A stretch of 64,000 nucleotides of DNA, taken from assembly GCA_027579435.1 (NCBI GenBank), contig JANBPK010001200.1:1-64000 (forward strand), given 5' to 3'. The position numbers and the translations under genes were made by a program. Positions within the stretch are counted from its first letter, which is position 1; each line of letters starts with the position of its first letter. Under the pieces are notes generated by a model. It saw only the letters and a program-made list of their open reading frames with translations, had not been told where the DNA came from and searched no databases. Positions 12,315-24,757 of this stretch are shown here, in pieces. The DNA comes from Candolleomyces eurysporus (Eukaryota > Basidiomycota > Agaricomycetes > Agaricales > Psathyrellaceae).

Positions 12315-12615
12315 AAAGTTTGGAAGCTTTGGGCTCACAAAATATGTTAATCATCAAGGCCCAGGTGTCAAGACCTTGAGACCTTGACCTCATAAGCTTT
12401 GTGGGGCTGGAAGAGGAGCTGTACCCTGGGATGTTGGAGCATTCAGCGCTGAGTGCAGTTTCAACAAGAGTTTAGATCTTCAAGACAAAGAAGCTGACAT
12501 TAGGACCTCTAAACCTTTGGAGAGAGTACTGNCCCCCCCCAAGATGGAGGGTGTCACTGGCAAGGAGGAGCCGTTAGCCAGTGATATGATCATTAAAGAT
12601 ACCTCAGCCGAGTAA
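12315..12615 (+). pseudogene. Dead fragment of the A-D family, closest to gene B
   Basis: This aligns base by base with exon 2 of gene B (about 14430-14755) but carries an internal deletion of roughly 45 bp, frameshifts, an N before a C run at 12533, and stops. Many differences are CpG in gene B turned to TpG or CpA here. For example, gene B has TCGACCTCGTAAGCTTCG where this copy has TTGACCTCATAAGCTTTG, losing all three CpGs. It contains only the PGDVGT-bearing part of the core and is not expressible as a protein. Confidence 0.8.
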
Positions 12616-13878
12616 ACCTGGTGCCATGCACCAACGGTTTCATTAAAATTCCTCAAAAATTCGTGGTGGGTTTAGGAGATATATTCTGTCTTTTGAGACT
12701 GTTCATGGGACAGATTGTTCTATGGGATTGAGCAGGGAGCAGGCAAAAGAGTCAGCAGCGTCCAAAATTGGTGTCAATGATATTTTCCCACCCGCCGAAA
12801 TCGGCGGGGCCCAAGTGTCCCAAGGAGTGATATTGCCATCAAATCGCTAGGAATCTTGCTCACTGTCCTGTACACGTTCATCTCTTCCTACTGAACGCAA
12901 ATATCAACTTTTATTTTGGCCCAGGAAAAGGCATCCCCAGTAAATCAATGAAGTCCTTGTGGTGTCCCAAGGACTGCCAGAACACTGCAACACAATTTTA
13001 TTTCCTTTATCACTCTGGCGTTCAAGAAAAAAAGAACTACACTGGGGAAGGCTGACGGATGCAGCACCATCGACCCAGCAATGATCCAACTCAGAGTCGG
13101 CTGAGGTGTGGAAGCCAGCCGTTCCTTATCGGTAGGACCTTGTGCTGTTACTATGATTGATATGACATCTGACCCATCGCTTGGGCAGGGCCAAGAGAAA
13201 GAAGAACCAAGCAGAGGATCGCTGCAATTGCGGGATAGTCCCTTTGTTCACGCGTAAATGATGTGTATACTGGGTTTCTAGACTCGGTGTGGGAAGTGGG
13301 GAGGATGGCTGTGCCGAATTCCTCGTGGTGGGGACTAAAAATTACTGTTGTAACATTGATCAACGCGTTTGCCTAGCAAATAAGCACTAGCAGATACAGC
13401 ATGAATATTTGGTAGGTCGGGCTGGGACGTCGCAACCAGGTGAATGAAGGCAGGAAGGGCATCATATGAAATGCCCAGGCCTCGGACTGCCGCGCGCAGC
13501 GTCGGTCCGCTACCCAGAAGTTAAATTTAATCCCAATATGTAGTAGGAAGGATTCTTAGAGTGCCATAACATGTCCTTCATTTGGATGGCTTTGTATGTA
13601 CCACTTTCCGACTTGGCGAACGAGGTGTACTAGGTTTGGGCATGTACCGAAATCAGAGATGTACTGAAAGCTACGAATTTTCGACCTATTTTTTCGTGCC
13701 ATACCAAACAGAGGTAAACAAAAGCGGGAAGCCGTGGGTCGCGCGGCCCATAGCCTAACTCGGTCTCTGTCTTTCTTTGGCAGGTCTTTGTCAGAATCCT
13801 CACAGCCCGGAATGCATAGACTATTGAAAAGGAAGGAGACACACTCCTACTATCTCACCCCCTTCCTGTTATCAAGCC
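12616..13878. other. Intergenic between dead fragment and gene B
   Basis: No supported gene. It holds a copy of a dispersed repeat (13087-13164) and a short perfect hairpin, CCCGCC-GAAATC-GGCGGG, near 12790. The final part must contain the gene B promoter. Normal CpG density returns across this stretch. Confidence 0.4.
13087..13164. repeat. Dispersed repeat R2, copy 1
   Basis: This shares about 80 bp with 38130-38208: CAACTCAGAG, CGGCTGAG, GTGTGGAA, GCCGTTCCTTATCGGTA and CTATGATTGATATGA blocks in the same order. A degenerate distal end also occurs near 5461-5480. The second copy behaves as an insertion relative to its duplicated empty site, so R2 is probably a short mobile or excision-type repeat. 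Confidence 0.65.
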
Positions 13879-16391
13879 ATGCTGTCACAGAACCGTCCTG
13901 GTCCAATTCCCGAAAGCCCGGAGCAAGCCGCAACGAGTCTTTTTGCAGGATCCCAATGCCAATCATTTCATGGAACGAGCTTTCTTACGGCGGGTAGGGA
14001 CATTACTTTAGTCCTCCCTTTGTCGCCCCGGGCCGATAACGCAGAAGTTCCACTGCCAAACACGCTGTTGAACAGCACACCAGATAAGATGCCCGGTCAA
14101 GCGAAGTTGAAATCGACGTCGAAATCGGCCCCATCTCGAACTCTTGGACCACTCTTCCAGTTTCTGAGACGCAAGAAACGTCGTCGTCCGTCTCAGGCCG
14201 AGGGCGATCAGCCCTCTGGCGAGCACGAACTCGGTGCTGGATCTTCCAGCTGCAATGTTGTATCTCTCCGAACCAGCTTAAACAACACACATCAGGTCTC
14301 TTCAAGTGGTGCATCACCATCAAGCTTATTTTACTACCATGACGGAATTAGCGTTGTGCGTGCATTTCATTCCCCAAGTCTAACTAGTCTAACACTCTGT
14401 CAGTCGTCCGCAGAAACCTTGGAAAGTCCGAGTCCACAGAATATGATAACCACCAAGGCCGAGGTGTATATCCGCAGCATGCTGACGTCGGGGAAAGGCC
14501 TCGCCTCATGGCAACCTCGACCTCGTAAGCTTCGTGGGGGTGAAAGAGGGGTTGTACCTGGGGATGTTGGAACATTCAGCACTGAGCGCGGTTTCAAGAA
14601 GATATTTAACCTCCGAGACGACGAAGCCGAAATCAGGGCCTCAAAAATATTTGGAGAGAGCTACTGTCTCCCCAAGATGGAAGTGGTCACCAGTGAGGAG
14701 GAGTTGTTAGCTGGTGATACGATTGTAAAGGGCACCTCTTCGGTAACCGAGTACGCCGCAAATGGAGAGTACGTACAACAATACCAATCTCACGTTCCGT
14801 TGGTTCACTCACGCATAAATTGTGAATCAGGGTAGCATCCTGCGTGTTCAGGATGCTTGAGCCTCAGGGTGCTGTGCTTGCATTGACATCTTCAGCCGAC
14901 CTAGAGGAGCTAGAGAGTCACGTCGAACTTCGTAACTTCATCATTGATCACGCAGCCCCTCTTTACGAGTATGCCAACGGAATTCTAAAACTCGACGACG
15001 ACGAGTCCTTGTACATCGTCACAGGCTGTGTCAAGAGCGATAGCTGGGCCCTTGCGGCTTATAACGATCCTGTTGATCCTCACAGCGATGTTCTTCGGCT
15101 CGTCAAGACGGGATCGTCCGGATCCAATCCCATTTATGGGTGGACCCATCGAGGAACAGCAGAAGCTCGATGTGGACCAGGCACAACACGGGGAAGCGGT
15201 GCTCTTCCAAAGAACCAATGCTTATTTCTTCAGGGTTTCAAAATTGCGTTCTCTGTCGCGTTTCGTTCTCGAATGGGAGGTCCCTCCCCCAGTCCCTCCA
15301 GCTCTGACCCGACTGATCGCAAACAAGGTGAGGACTCGAGCCCCGGCCCTGACAAACGGGGAGGTCGCAGTGGCAACGATGACCGGAGTAATCGCCCCAG
15401 GGGGAACGGGGGCAACAGTCTCTCGTCTGATGGCTCAAAGGAAAAGGGAGGCTTCAGCGGTAGAGCTGTGGACGAATTATCTGTGGGGTACTTCCCAACG
15501 AAGCAACTGCTGGTAAGCGTTCCGTTCTTTCTATTTTCAACGGGGTCAGTAAACGGATGAATATTTAAAGGACGAGTTGCATCCTTGTGACAGGATCAAC
15601 AGGAAGATGCTACTTCACGTGAGCTAACACTTTGATTGAGAGTTGCCATTCATTCAAACAATTCGACAGACGACGGCCGACATCGCTTTGAGCCACGACG
15701 ATGACTGGCGATTTGCTCTCGAAAATGCATCACCCGCAGGTGCAGCCCAGACCGGTTTGACATCACAGATTGTGTAGACTAACACCACTGTTTCCACCAG
15801 ACATGGTTTCTTTCGATATTCTGGAAACACGCACCATCGCGACTCGAAACGGTAGGGACTGGAATGATTACCGACAGCTCTAATCTCACTCAGTCAATTA
15901 GGCGTAGCATTTTTGACGGAAGAACGGTCGAGTTGTGATGCATGTGATGGCCCACCGGTTGCAATGGGCTCCACAGCTCTTGCCACACCAGATACCTTCG
16001 GCGAACGACAAGGGGAAGAGCTTTCATCTGATACAGCTGCGAGACACAGAGATCTTGGGAGCCCTTCTTTCGTACCTGATATTGCCCGATTTCTTGAAGG
16101 GGGCATAGGCTTATCTGGTGAAACGGACAACAGGTGGGTTTGTGCATAACCCTGTCATTTACCTTTGCTCATGGAGCCAGACCGCAAGGACCATCGTCAA
16201 GTAGTTTGTTAAAGACGGAGCGAATCGCTCGCGACCGTGAATTCTACCAACATGCCCTCTCAAACAGGGAAATGACCCCAGACGTTTCCTGGAGGGTTCT
16301 CGACTCTAGCAGGAACTTTACGGCTTCATTTTTTCTTGAAATGCTAGCCACCAGGCCCGAAATTGTTCATCTGGACTCGTTCGAAGGGTAG
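13879..16391 (+). CDS. Family member B: uncharacterised multidomain paralogue
   Basis: Exons 13879-14355, 14404-14768, 14831-15512, 15571-15618, 15670-15739, 15801-15851, 15902-16133 and 16181-16391 close in frame to 711 residues. The N terminus carries QSFHGTSFLTAGRD (about residues 34-47), then a strongly basic stretch ending LRRKKRRRP. The core has GKGLASWQPRPRKLRGGERG, SLYIVTGCVKSDSW (about residue 340) and NQCLFLQGFK, followed by a Ser/Gly/Pro-rich linker. Then come HPCDRIN and ALSHDDDW. The C-terminal part starts with GVAFL as in A and D but ends in a tail (TERIARDREFYQHALSNREM) unlike the other paralogues and without a zinc finger. All introns are GT-AG. The basic patch suggests nuclear or nucleic-acid contact, which is inference. 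Function unknown. Confidence 0.8.
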
Positions 16392-17934
16392 TCCATTGGA
16401 GGCAGCTATTTAATGAGATCTGATGCTCAGTCATGGTCCACAGAGTGTTTTAATACTTACATACTGGCGCATCTCTCCTAGTAAATGTATCTACTCAGTG
16501 TTTACGAATTACGGAACCCAACTTCAACTCCTTTCCCATCGGACTACCACTCTTTGGTTGCTTTTCCATTTTTCCGAAGCTCGTAATGCGCCTCGCAAAC
16601 GCATAGAACCTTACCCTTCTCTCAATCGTACACCATGAAATTTACACGATTTTGAACTGCACTTCCTGCTTTTTTTTTTGGTGCTAAAGAGACCTATTTC
16701 CTTTCTTCAAATGGGACGCCACCTTGTCTCCAAGGTAAGCCCTTACTGTTGATGCAAGATGCACGTTGAGGACAAAGATGTTCGTTTCAATACCTCTGCA
16801 GCAGAATTTGCGCTTTTTGAGAATGGAATGAGGGGTTTAGAACTAGAGAAACGACGCCAGTTCGAAGAATGCAGGAGAGCGGAAGATGATATGGACTATA
16901 TTTCACCCTTGTTCACATGTCATGGAGAATCATATCAATCTTCGGCTCTCTTCGCCCCTCTTACGAGCTCTCGTCGTTTGGCATTGGCTACTCATCTGTC
17001 TGTTACTAAATACTACGACGCACAGTATAATTGTGCTATGCTACCACTTCTTTGTACACGATCGTCCAAAGGGTAGAATAAGATCTAATCTTTACTGTAA
17101 CAAGCACTAATACTTGCTTCTCTAGTCTCGGACACTTGCAGCTGGGTCTGAGCCACCTGGGCGCTTGCATCATGCCCGATCCATCGCCTAAGCCCCATGC
17201 GCGATCGCTCCGTTGCAGGACGGAGCGCCGAGTCTCGAATGAAAGGGGCGATCAATCTTGACTCCACACCACGACGACAACTTGAGCTTGCTGTAAGAGG
17301 TCTTCTCTCATTTCACAGGAAACCAATTAGCTCCTTCTGCCACCAGCCGATTTCCGGACGCCTAACAACTTGCATTCCCCCATAGATTTCCATTCTGCGG
17401 GTGGAGAGAACGTGCCGGCTTGCATTAAATTTCCCTCCTCTCTTGGACCTTTTTCAATGTTTCGTTGATTGACCTCCACTGCGTGATCCGAGACGCGAGC
17501 GCACGATGAATCAAGCATGTTCCAATAATTCTGGGTGAAGAAACTCGGCTCTCAGGCTGAAATTGCTCTCCTGGTCTGAAAATTTGGGATATTCCATGCT
17601 GGAAAACGAATGCCGAAGCGGAGAACGACGTTTCTTGTATAATGTATTGATTACTCCGCACTTGAGGCTTTCCGGATTTATGTCGAGGCTCGCTCGCCCT
17701 GGGTCGAGACTTCGCCATCCCGGAGAAACGTTTGGAAAATACGGCGAGAGAAAATCTGAATTATATAAAGTTTGTACAGACAAAAACAAACCCAAGTTGA
17801 AAGTTAAGCGGGAAAAGAGTTCAAAACTACGATAAAAAGTTACTATTGTTCATGCCGTTAAATAAGAAACCAATCTAGAGAGTCCGATGCCCTTGTGACG
17901 GAGCATAAGAGCTCGCCTTCACCTCAGTATCCAT
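16392..17934. other. Intergenic between gene B and a small secreted gene
   Basis: No supported gene on either strand. Open frames of 60-105 codons here show no domain, no paralogue and no credible intron structure. The two flanking genes converge on this stretch. Confidence 0.4.
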
Positions 17935-18702
17935 TTAGAGGCCGAGCAGGGCCGTAATGAGAGTGAATCCCAATCCAGTCAACAAGGCACCGACAACCCT
18001 GAGTCTATTTTTTGCAAGGAAGTACGGTAAGTGCCACGAACTGCCTTTAGAGAATAGGGACCACAAACAACTTACAGAGCACCGACGAGCTGGACAACGC
18101 CAGCGAGGAGGATGTCAAGTCCGAGGAGGACCTGGAGGAGGGCTGCGTCAAGACCGAACTGGGGGACCAGAGGCCAGAATTGAGGCGTCTTAGTCTTGAG
18201 GTTGTCGAGACTTCTGGTAACGTCCTGATAGGTAAGTAATGGATCAGCCATCGAGCATGTATGTAGTGCATGTTCTGAGAAAAGCTTACTGTATAGACAG
18301 CCGCGGTCCTCTCAGCAACCTCGTCCTTGGTACCGCCGGAGTTCTCGTCAACTCGGCCTTGAAGGCCCTCAAGAGAGACGGCGCTGGTTTCAAAAGCAGC
18401 GGTCAATTGCTGAATGAGAGGAGTCAGGTTTGACTCAGTTGCGGTGTCGGTGTTGACGAGGTTGTCTGTTAGGTTTGTCCCAGAAGAAATCAACGCGTTA
18501 GAACGCTAAAGGCGTGGGGAGATCAAGCGGTGACAATACCAATTTGAGGCAAGATGCCTCCGGTGGTAGACTGGAGGGTGTCGATGACAGCCAGAACGTC
18601 GGATACGTCCTCACGCTTCTGGACAACAGCCGGGGCAGGCGAGGCAAGAGCAGAGATGGTGCCGAAGGCGAAGAGAGTGGCGACGACGCGAGAGAAGATC
18701 AT
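17935..18702 (-). CDS. Small secreted hydrophobic protein
   Basis: Minus-strand exons 18702-18540, 18465-18290, 18224-18076 and 18004-17935 give 185 residues, with every junction in phase and GT-AG. The N terminus is a typical signal peptide (MIFSRVVATLFAFGTISALA), followed by a KR site that could be cut by a Kex2-type protease (AVVQKRED). The middle is helical and acidic or Gln-rich with no Cys. The last 60 residues are very hydrophobic (QVLLGLDILLAGVVQLVG, then a Leu/Gly-rich end), so it may sit on or in a membrane or surface layer. Proteins of this layout recur in agaricomycetes, but I know of no assigned function. Length and helical character recall hydrophobic-surface-binding proteins, but I do not claim homology. 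Confidence 0.75.
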
Positions 18703-21600
18703 CTTGGAGGGAGATAGTTGTGAGATTGAAAGGCCTGTTGGTAGCTTGCTGCGAGTGCTTGGTGGGGTCTACCTGCAGACTCGTCCCACCTTTTATCCTC
18801 GAGAGAAGCTACTCCAAAGGAACAAAGGAAAGTGTGGTATTTTTCTCTGTTTGTTTTCCCAGGGCGATTCTCGCGTCTTCGTGCACCGGTAAGACGCACA
18901 TGTAGCCAATGACGTTCTGTACGTAGCTCAATGCTCCATAAATTGCATCGTTCCACTTCTGCGGTCATGTTTCGCGACCCCGCACCCAGAGGCGGCCGTT
19001 TTGAAAAAATGGAAAACATTACAATAAAAGAGGGAAGGTGGTGCAGCACGGAACCGCTTTCGTATATTCCATCCCCACTCCATCGCACACGCTATCTCGT
19101 GTATGGGAAGAAATACCCTCTAAATAAATGTCGAAATTGATGTCTGACAGAGATCTCTGCTCCGTTCTATTGAGGACGCTTTGCCAATGTTACGACATTT
19201 TCAAAATAAATTTTGGGGACAACTCTTGCTCCACTGAGCATGCAGTTCAATCCGCAGATGGTACAGCCGGAGAAGTAAGTGCAGCTACTCCAAATCTCTG
19301 TTTTTGGCTGCGGCGGCCTTACAGATACGATCGCTTCGCTCATTCGGATGCCGATCGCAGTCAACTTCCCACGGGTTAAGAAGGTCTGAGAGAGGCTTCG
19401 TATGACGCGAGAGAATGGGGTCTCGAGCAATCTTATTATCAGCCTCCTTAGCTCCGCGCTGGCTGTGTCTTTGGCACTGATCCACACTTGAGCCTCGTAT
19501 GGAGCTGACTATGCAGTATAGGACGATCTCTGTTCGTTGGTAGTATGGGAGAACGGTAGACCTGCGCTTCGCTGAGTTCTCAAGTCGAGTTTGGGAGTTG
19601 GGGAGGCCTTTCAGAGATATCCTCGAGTATGTTGAATATAACCAAGACACAACAAATGTCGCGAAGGTGGAGCCTGTCGTCTTCTATGCCACGATGCCAT
19701 CATAATTAGGGTTATTCTGAGTTCCTCGACGGCCGAGCTTTTGTGTCTTGATTGCCAAAGTATTGACGAAATCGATGATACAGGCTACGTCAAGTTGTCC
19801 CGGCTCGTACTTTCTATAACATCTTTATATAGTATCCACAGTATCCATGGTGATGTGCCCTCAGTCCACTCCTGCTCGGTGGCTCTCTCTTGGAACGGCA
19901 CCTTGAATTGAGGATGCACGGAGTAGAAGTATTTCCCAGGTGGTGTGGGTATACGAACATGCGATGACTTGAGGTGCTCTCAGCTTATATTCAAATTCAA
20001 AGCTGACAAATTTTTTGACGCACTAAAAAAAATGCGGAAGGTTCAAAGCATGCCGGCAGATCTCGACCAGATTGAATACACAGAGAACAAGATGAGTCCT
20101 GGTGGAAACCTCTAACATCGGTCAACTTTAGAGATCCTAGCACAGGCGGACCGGTCGACTCGATGAATTCCGTCGTGCTAGTAGCAACATCACTTCCCTG
20201 CCAAATCCCTGATTCCCGAAGCGAGGCAGGTCTATTTATAGAATAGCTGTGCCGAGGAGAGTCGTATATGAACTGGAGTTCTCCTGCGCGAGCTGCTCTC
20301 CAGCACAACCTGAACAACCCCGGAAAGGGTCATTAAGGCAGCCAGGATAGGCCTCTGTCGTTGCGATACATCCTTCGCAACAGCTATTACACTGACGATG
20401 GGGGATGAGACCAGGCAACAAGAAGGCAGAATTGACACAAGACCACTTCCCAGGCAACGGTGCATTCAAGCTGCAACGAGAATGAGCAGGAATGTGAGTA
20501 ACGAAAGGGCAGCACCAAGGTCCTTCCTGCTGGTTGGTGGTTGAGAATCAAACGCAGTTTACTGAATCGGGCATCGTATTGTTTGGACAGCTCCATAGCT
20601 AAACAAGATCAACATGATGATTTCTGTAAAGTGAATCTATCGTTTCGTCGCTTGCTACAAAGAAATGCCGCCCTCGTAAACACAATTTGTTGCGTATGGC
20701 CCCTCCATAAGTTCAGAAATGCTGTCTTTCTCTTGTGACAGAGGTTATTAAGCCTCAATCCGACATGTACAATTCATTGTTCCAGCACCGGTTAGTCAAT
20801 CAAAACCATCTAAACCCTGTGGATGAAAGGTCAAGCGCGATTCGAGCATACAGCTATGAGTCCGTATCGCCCTTACTCCGCCTCGTACATCCCGGTCGTT
20901 GAATACTCAAACCCTATTATATCTTATTGTCAAGACACTCGAAATTGGTGCAACTTGCTTCTGAGCATATGCGGGTCAAAGCAAGATGATGCCAAGATGG
21001 GAGGTCAACGTGGCAGAATGCAGAAAAGACATATTGAGAAAGACTGATTAGACAATGAGCTGCCAAGTAAACAGGGATAAACTGATCGAGGATGTCTCTT
21101 TCAAGATGCTTAGGGACGACTTAAAAAAAAGCACCTTGACTTAAGCATGCACCGAGCAGGAGTGACGGTGATTCCAGCTATCTATTTTCTTTCACCGACT
21201 TTCGGCGAGCTTCCACCCAGTTTCTCTTCCTCTGTTTGTGTTCTTTGATCATGGTTTCCCAAATTGGTCAGAATGCTTCCATGAGCTGCCGCGCAGGGGA
21301 GTAGGTCACTGTAACAACTCGGACACGAAGGTTATTTCTCTCTCCCCTGCATTTGATGGAGTAATAACTCACCGGTATCGATACCCGGTACAGGTACGAA
21401 GACTTGCATTTGTAATATCGGATACTTCCAGCGGAGTCCAGGCCAGCAGAGCGCTTGTATTATGTCCAAAAACGGTTTGAAGCCGGAGGCCGTGCACAAT
21501 TGCACAGCACTGGCTCCACTGCCTCTCAAATGAAGTGGGTTTGACCTCACACCACGACGACGGCGACGTTAGCTTCTTCCAAGATATACTTTCTTCATCG
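18703..21600. other. Intergenic, about 2.9 kb
   Basis: No firmly supported gene. A minus-strand Cys-rich frame at 20469-20236 (RQCNSCCEGC, GCSGCAG) is curious but has no clear start, signal peptide or family match, so I leave it uncalled. The rest is short random frames. The end should contain the gene C promoter. Confidence 0.4.
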
Positions 21601-24383
21601 ATGGGAGACTCGAAAGTGGTTCCTCCTCCCACCAGCTTATTTCCGGATGCCCACCAACTCGCATTCAATGGCCACACAGGTTTCCATACTGTGGGCGGCA
21701 ATATGATGTCCATGCCGATCTACAACTTTTTCGCAGCACAGAGCCTCGCTGCAGCGACAGCCCTGGGAAGTCCTCTTAGTAGGCCACCGATGTCACAACC
21801 TCAACAAAGGCAGCAGACTCTACCGAGTCCGCCTATGCGCTCCGTGGACGCCGAGCCCAGTCGTGGTCGAACGAGATCAGCATCAACACCCGTGAAACAT
21901 TTGTGTGGTGGGATTGCTGTGGTACGTTTCTTGTTTCTTGCTGTCATTAGGACACTCGAGCCTGAAGTACGAATTTTTACGTACCAGTCGAAAGTGGAGA
22001 GTCAAGCATTGGAATCCACCGACGCTACGATAGCCGAAGTGTACGTCCGCAACATGCTTGTATCGGGGAAGGGCTTGGCATGCTGGCATCCGGAACCACG
22101 TAAGCCATACGCTGGGAGGAAAGGCGTGGTCCCGGGTGATGTGGGGACCTACAGTGCTTGTGGAGGATTCGAGAAGATATTCAATATCTGGGAAGACGAA
22201 AGATCCTTACGAGAGGCGGATCCCTCTGGCAGAGGATACAAACCCCCGAAGATAGATGTTGTGATCCACGAAGGAGAATTCTCCTCGGGAGAAACTGTAA
22301 GACAAGGCACGGACTCTGCAAAAGAATACCCGTCTGACGGAGAGTAAGTCGATAATTCAACGGTTTTTCTTCAACGTCTGGACTTCGCTGATGAAGCCAA
22401 TCAAAGCTTGCCGTCATACAGCTTTCGGTGTCTTTCAGCCCAGGGTGCAGTACTCGCATTGACGTCGTCACCTGCTGATTTAGAGAAGCTGGTCAACCCT
22501 CATAAGCTCCAACGCTTCATCATCGATCACGCAGCCTTGCTATTCAAATACGCAGATGGCATACGAACCCTCGACGAGGAGGAATCGCTCTATATTATCA
22601 CCGGCTGTATCAAGAGTGACAGTTGGGCTTTGGGTGCTTTCAAAGATCCTCCGCACCCTACAAACGATGTCCTCAAGCTTGTCAGGAAGGGTCCTTCAGG
22701 CTACGTCTGGACGTCTTGTGCGACGGCTACAACGCGAATTGGCCCAGACGTGTCAAATGTTCCTGGTACTTGTTCCAACGGAAAGGACCAGTCCCTTTTC
22801 CTGCAAGGATTTAAATTGGCCTTTTCTGCTCAATTTCGTTCTCGAATGAGGGACGAGTCTTCCTCTTTCTCAGACGCTTCAGATGCAGAAGATGGCTTTC
22901 CAGATTCCAATCCTTTTGACACCGATCATGGGAACAGTGAAGATAGACTCGACGGAGGTTCTGGCAGAGGCGGCGGCACTAACGGTCTCCCTAAATCCGG
23001 GGGTTCACGGAGAAATACTGGAAAAGGGCCCTCAGATGGTATTTCTATAGACAGCTTTCCCAGCAGGAAAACAGAGGTGGTGTATCGGTTATTCACTTTC
23101 GATTTTCGGCTACTAATGCGCTTCCTCGACAGGCGGCATTACATCCTTGTGATACAATCAACCAATACCTACTGTGTACGGTATGTCGGCGTGATTATTA
23201 GACGTTTTGCGAAGATTGAGAGTGTGATGGCAGACAGGAGCGGACTCGGCACTAAGCCACGATGACGATTGGATGTTTTTCCTGGACCACCCCGTGGGCG
23301 TCACTACCAATACACTGGAATCTTTAGGTCGTATCCCTTTGTTTCCATGGAAAAGCTCTGACAACCTCAACGGCGCCCGGGCTTCCGTTGTCAATGGTGC
23401 GTTCTCTTACAATCGCTGTCCTGAGTGTGAATACATATTTTCGTAACCGCTAGGCATCGCGATTTTGGCGAGTCCTGAGGACCACACCGGCAGACAGGAA
23501 TTCGAACTGGACCCCACCGAGTACGAAACAGGTCTTGATTTCTCGGACATGGATTACACTTCAGCGTCATCTAGCCCATATACACCCTGGAATAACGGTC
23601 CCGTTCTCCCCGGCTTTGACTGCGACATGGATATCGAAATGCTGGATAACGACCTTCTTAACCCTGAACATGATTCAGGCATGGGCTCTCAAATGCCACA
23701 GTTCTCTAGTGTAAGCGAGGTCGATCGTTCTTAGCGCAAATATTATCTGAAGCTCAGGATACGTAGGAAGGGCCCAAAGAGACTGTACAAACTGAAAGGA
23801 GGACATCACGCCGTACAAAGTCGTCGGACACATGCATATCTCGGACCTGGAGTGATAGTAGCACCCTTGCCTCCACAGCTGAAAGTCCCAACACTTCCAG
23901 TTGGATCATAGATGACGGTCCTATGTCGATTGAGGGCGAGGGCTTTCGCTTACCTTCGCTACGGACGAGAACAGTTGCCTCCGAAGCTATCATTGCAGCC
24001 TGCACAGGGAGGAGACAGAGACCGGCCATATTCGCCTGCGACATCTGCTCCCAAAAGTTTACTGCTAAACACAATTTTATGAACCACAAGAAGGTTCATG
24101 AAGGGGTCAAAGATCAAGTTTGCACGGCGTGCGGCTCCGCATTCTCAGCATCCGGCACGCTGTATCGGCACATGAAAAGCTGTAAGGCAAGGATCACAAG
24201 CTCTACAAAGGTGCGTCGCCAAAGTCTTCGGTCATATCCAAGTTGACTTGGAAATTCTAGGAAGAGTTACCGGCCATAGTGCCCCCGGTTCACGAATCAA
24301 CCCTTGACCAGAAACAGGCCCAACCTAACTACGGGGAGGCAAATGTGGGGAGTTTCGCAGCCTCGACCCCTCCTTTCACTTGA
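21601..24383 (+). CDS. Family member C: uncharacterised core fused to C-terminal C2H2-type zinc fingers
   Basis: Exons 21601-21921, 21988-22343, 22422-23076, 23133-23180, 23234-23396, 23454-23710, 23767-24210 and 24261-24383 give 788 residues. The start was chosen because the downstream residues align with gene D (TSLFPDAHQLAF against TSLFPHAHDQSF). The core contains GKGLACWHPEPRKPYAGRKG, SLYIITGCIKSDSW and QSLFLQGFK, then HPCDTINQYLL and ALSHDDDW. An acidic Ser/Asp-rich linker (MDIEMLDNDLL) leads to two finger units: C691-x2-C694-x12-H707-x3-H711 and C719-x2-C722-x12-H735-x3-C739. Acidic segment plus fingers look like a transcription regulator, with the upstream core as a possible sensor or partner domain (inference). 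An intron present in A, B and D after the ALSHDDDW exon is absent here. It is the only paralogue of the four with fingers. Confidence 0.8.
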
Positions 24384-24757
24384 ATATCTACGATAGTCAT
24401 CAGAACTTCTAGCGTCCGTATCTGTACTTCTAGTTCTCAGCCGAGAGGAATGTGAATTTAATAGCACCGCACACGAAGAGTTCAAATTCATGAAGGTGTG
24501 TAGAAAGCACTCTACACACGATTCAGACCGCTTCATCGTGAACAGCGAATGCAAGCTGCGATGGGAATAAGCGGATACTTAAACGACAAGACCGCACCAA
24601 GGTCCTTCCTAAATCATGCACAGTTCAAAAGCGAAATCGGACGAACATCGTTCCATCAAAATAAGAAAAAGCCCAAGAATGAACAACAGGATATCATGAG
24701 CGGCTCGACCGCTCCTCCCTCCTATCTTCTCTTCCCACATTCCTCAACCCGAGAAGC

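Noticed and set aside
20236..20600. Cys-rich minus-strand frame (RQCNSCCEGC)
   Set aside because: Considered as a small secreted Cys-rich protein or hydrophobin. There is no signal peptide, the Cys spacing does not fit hydrophobins, and the possible intron has a poor donor.
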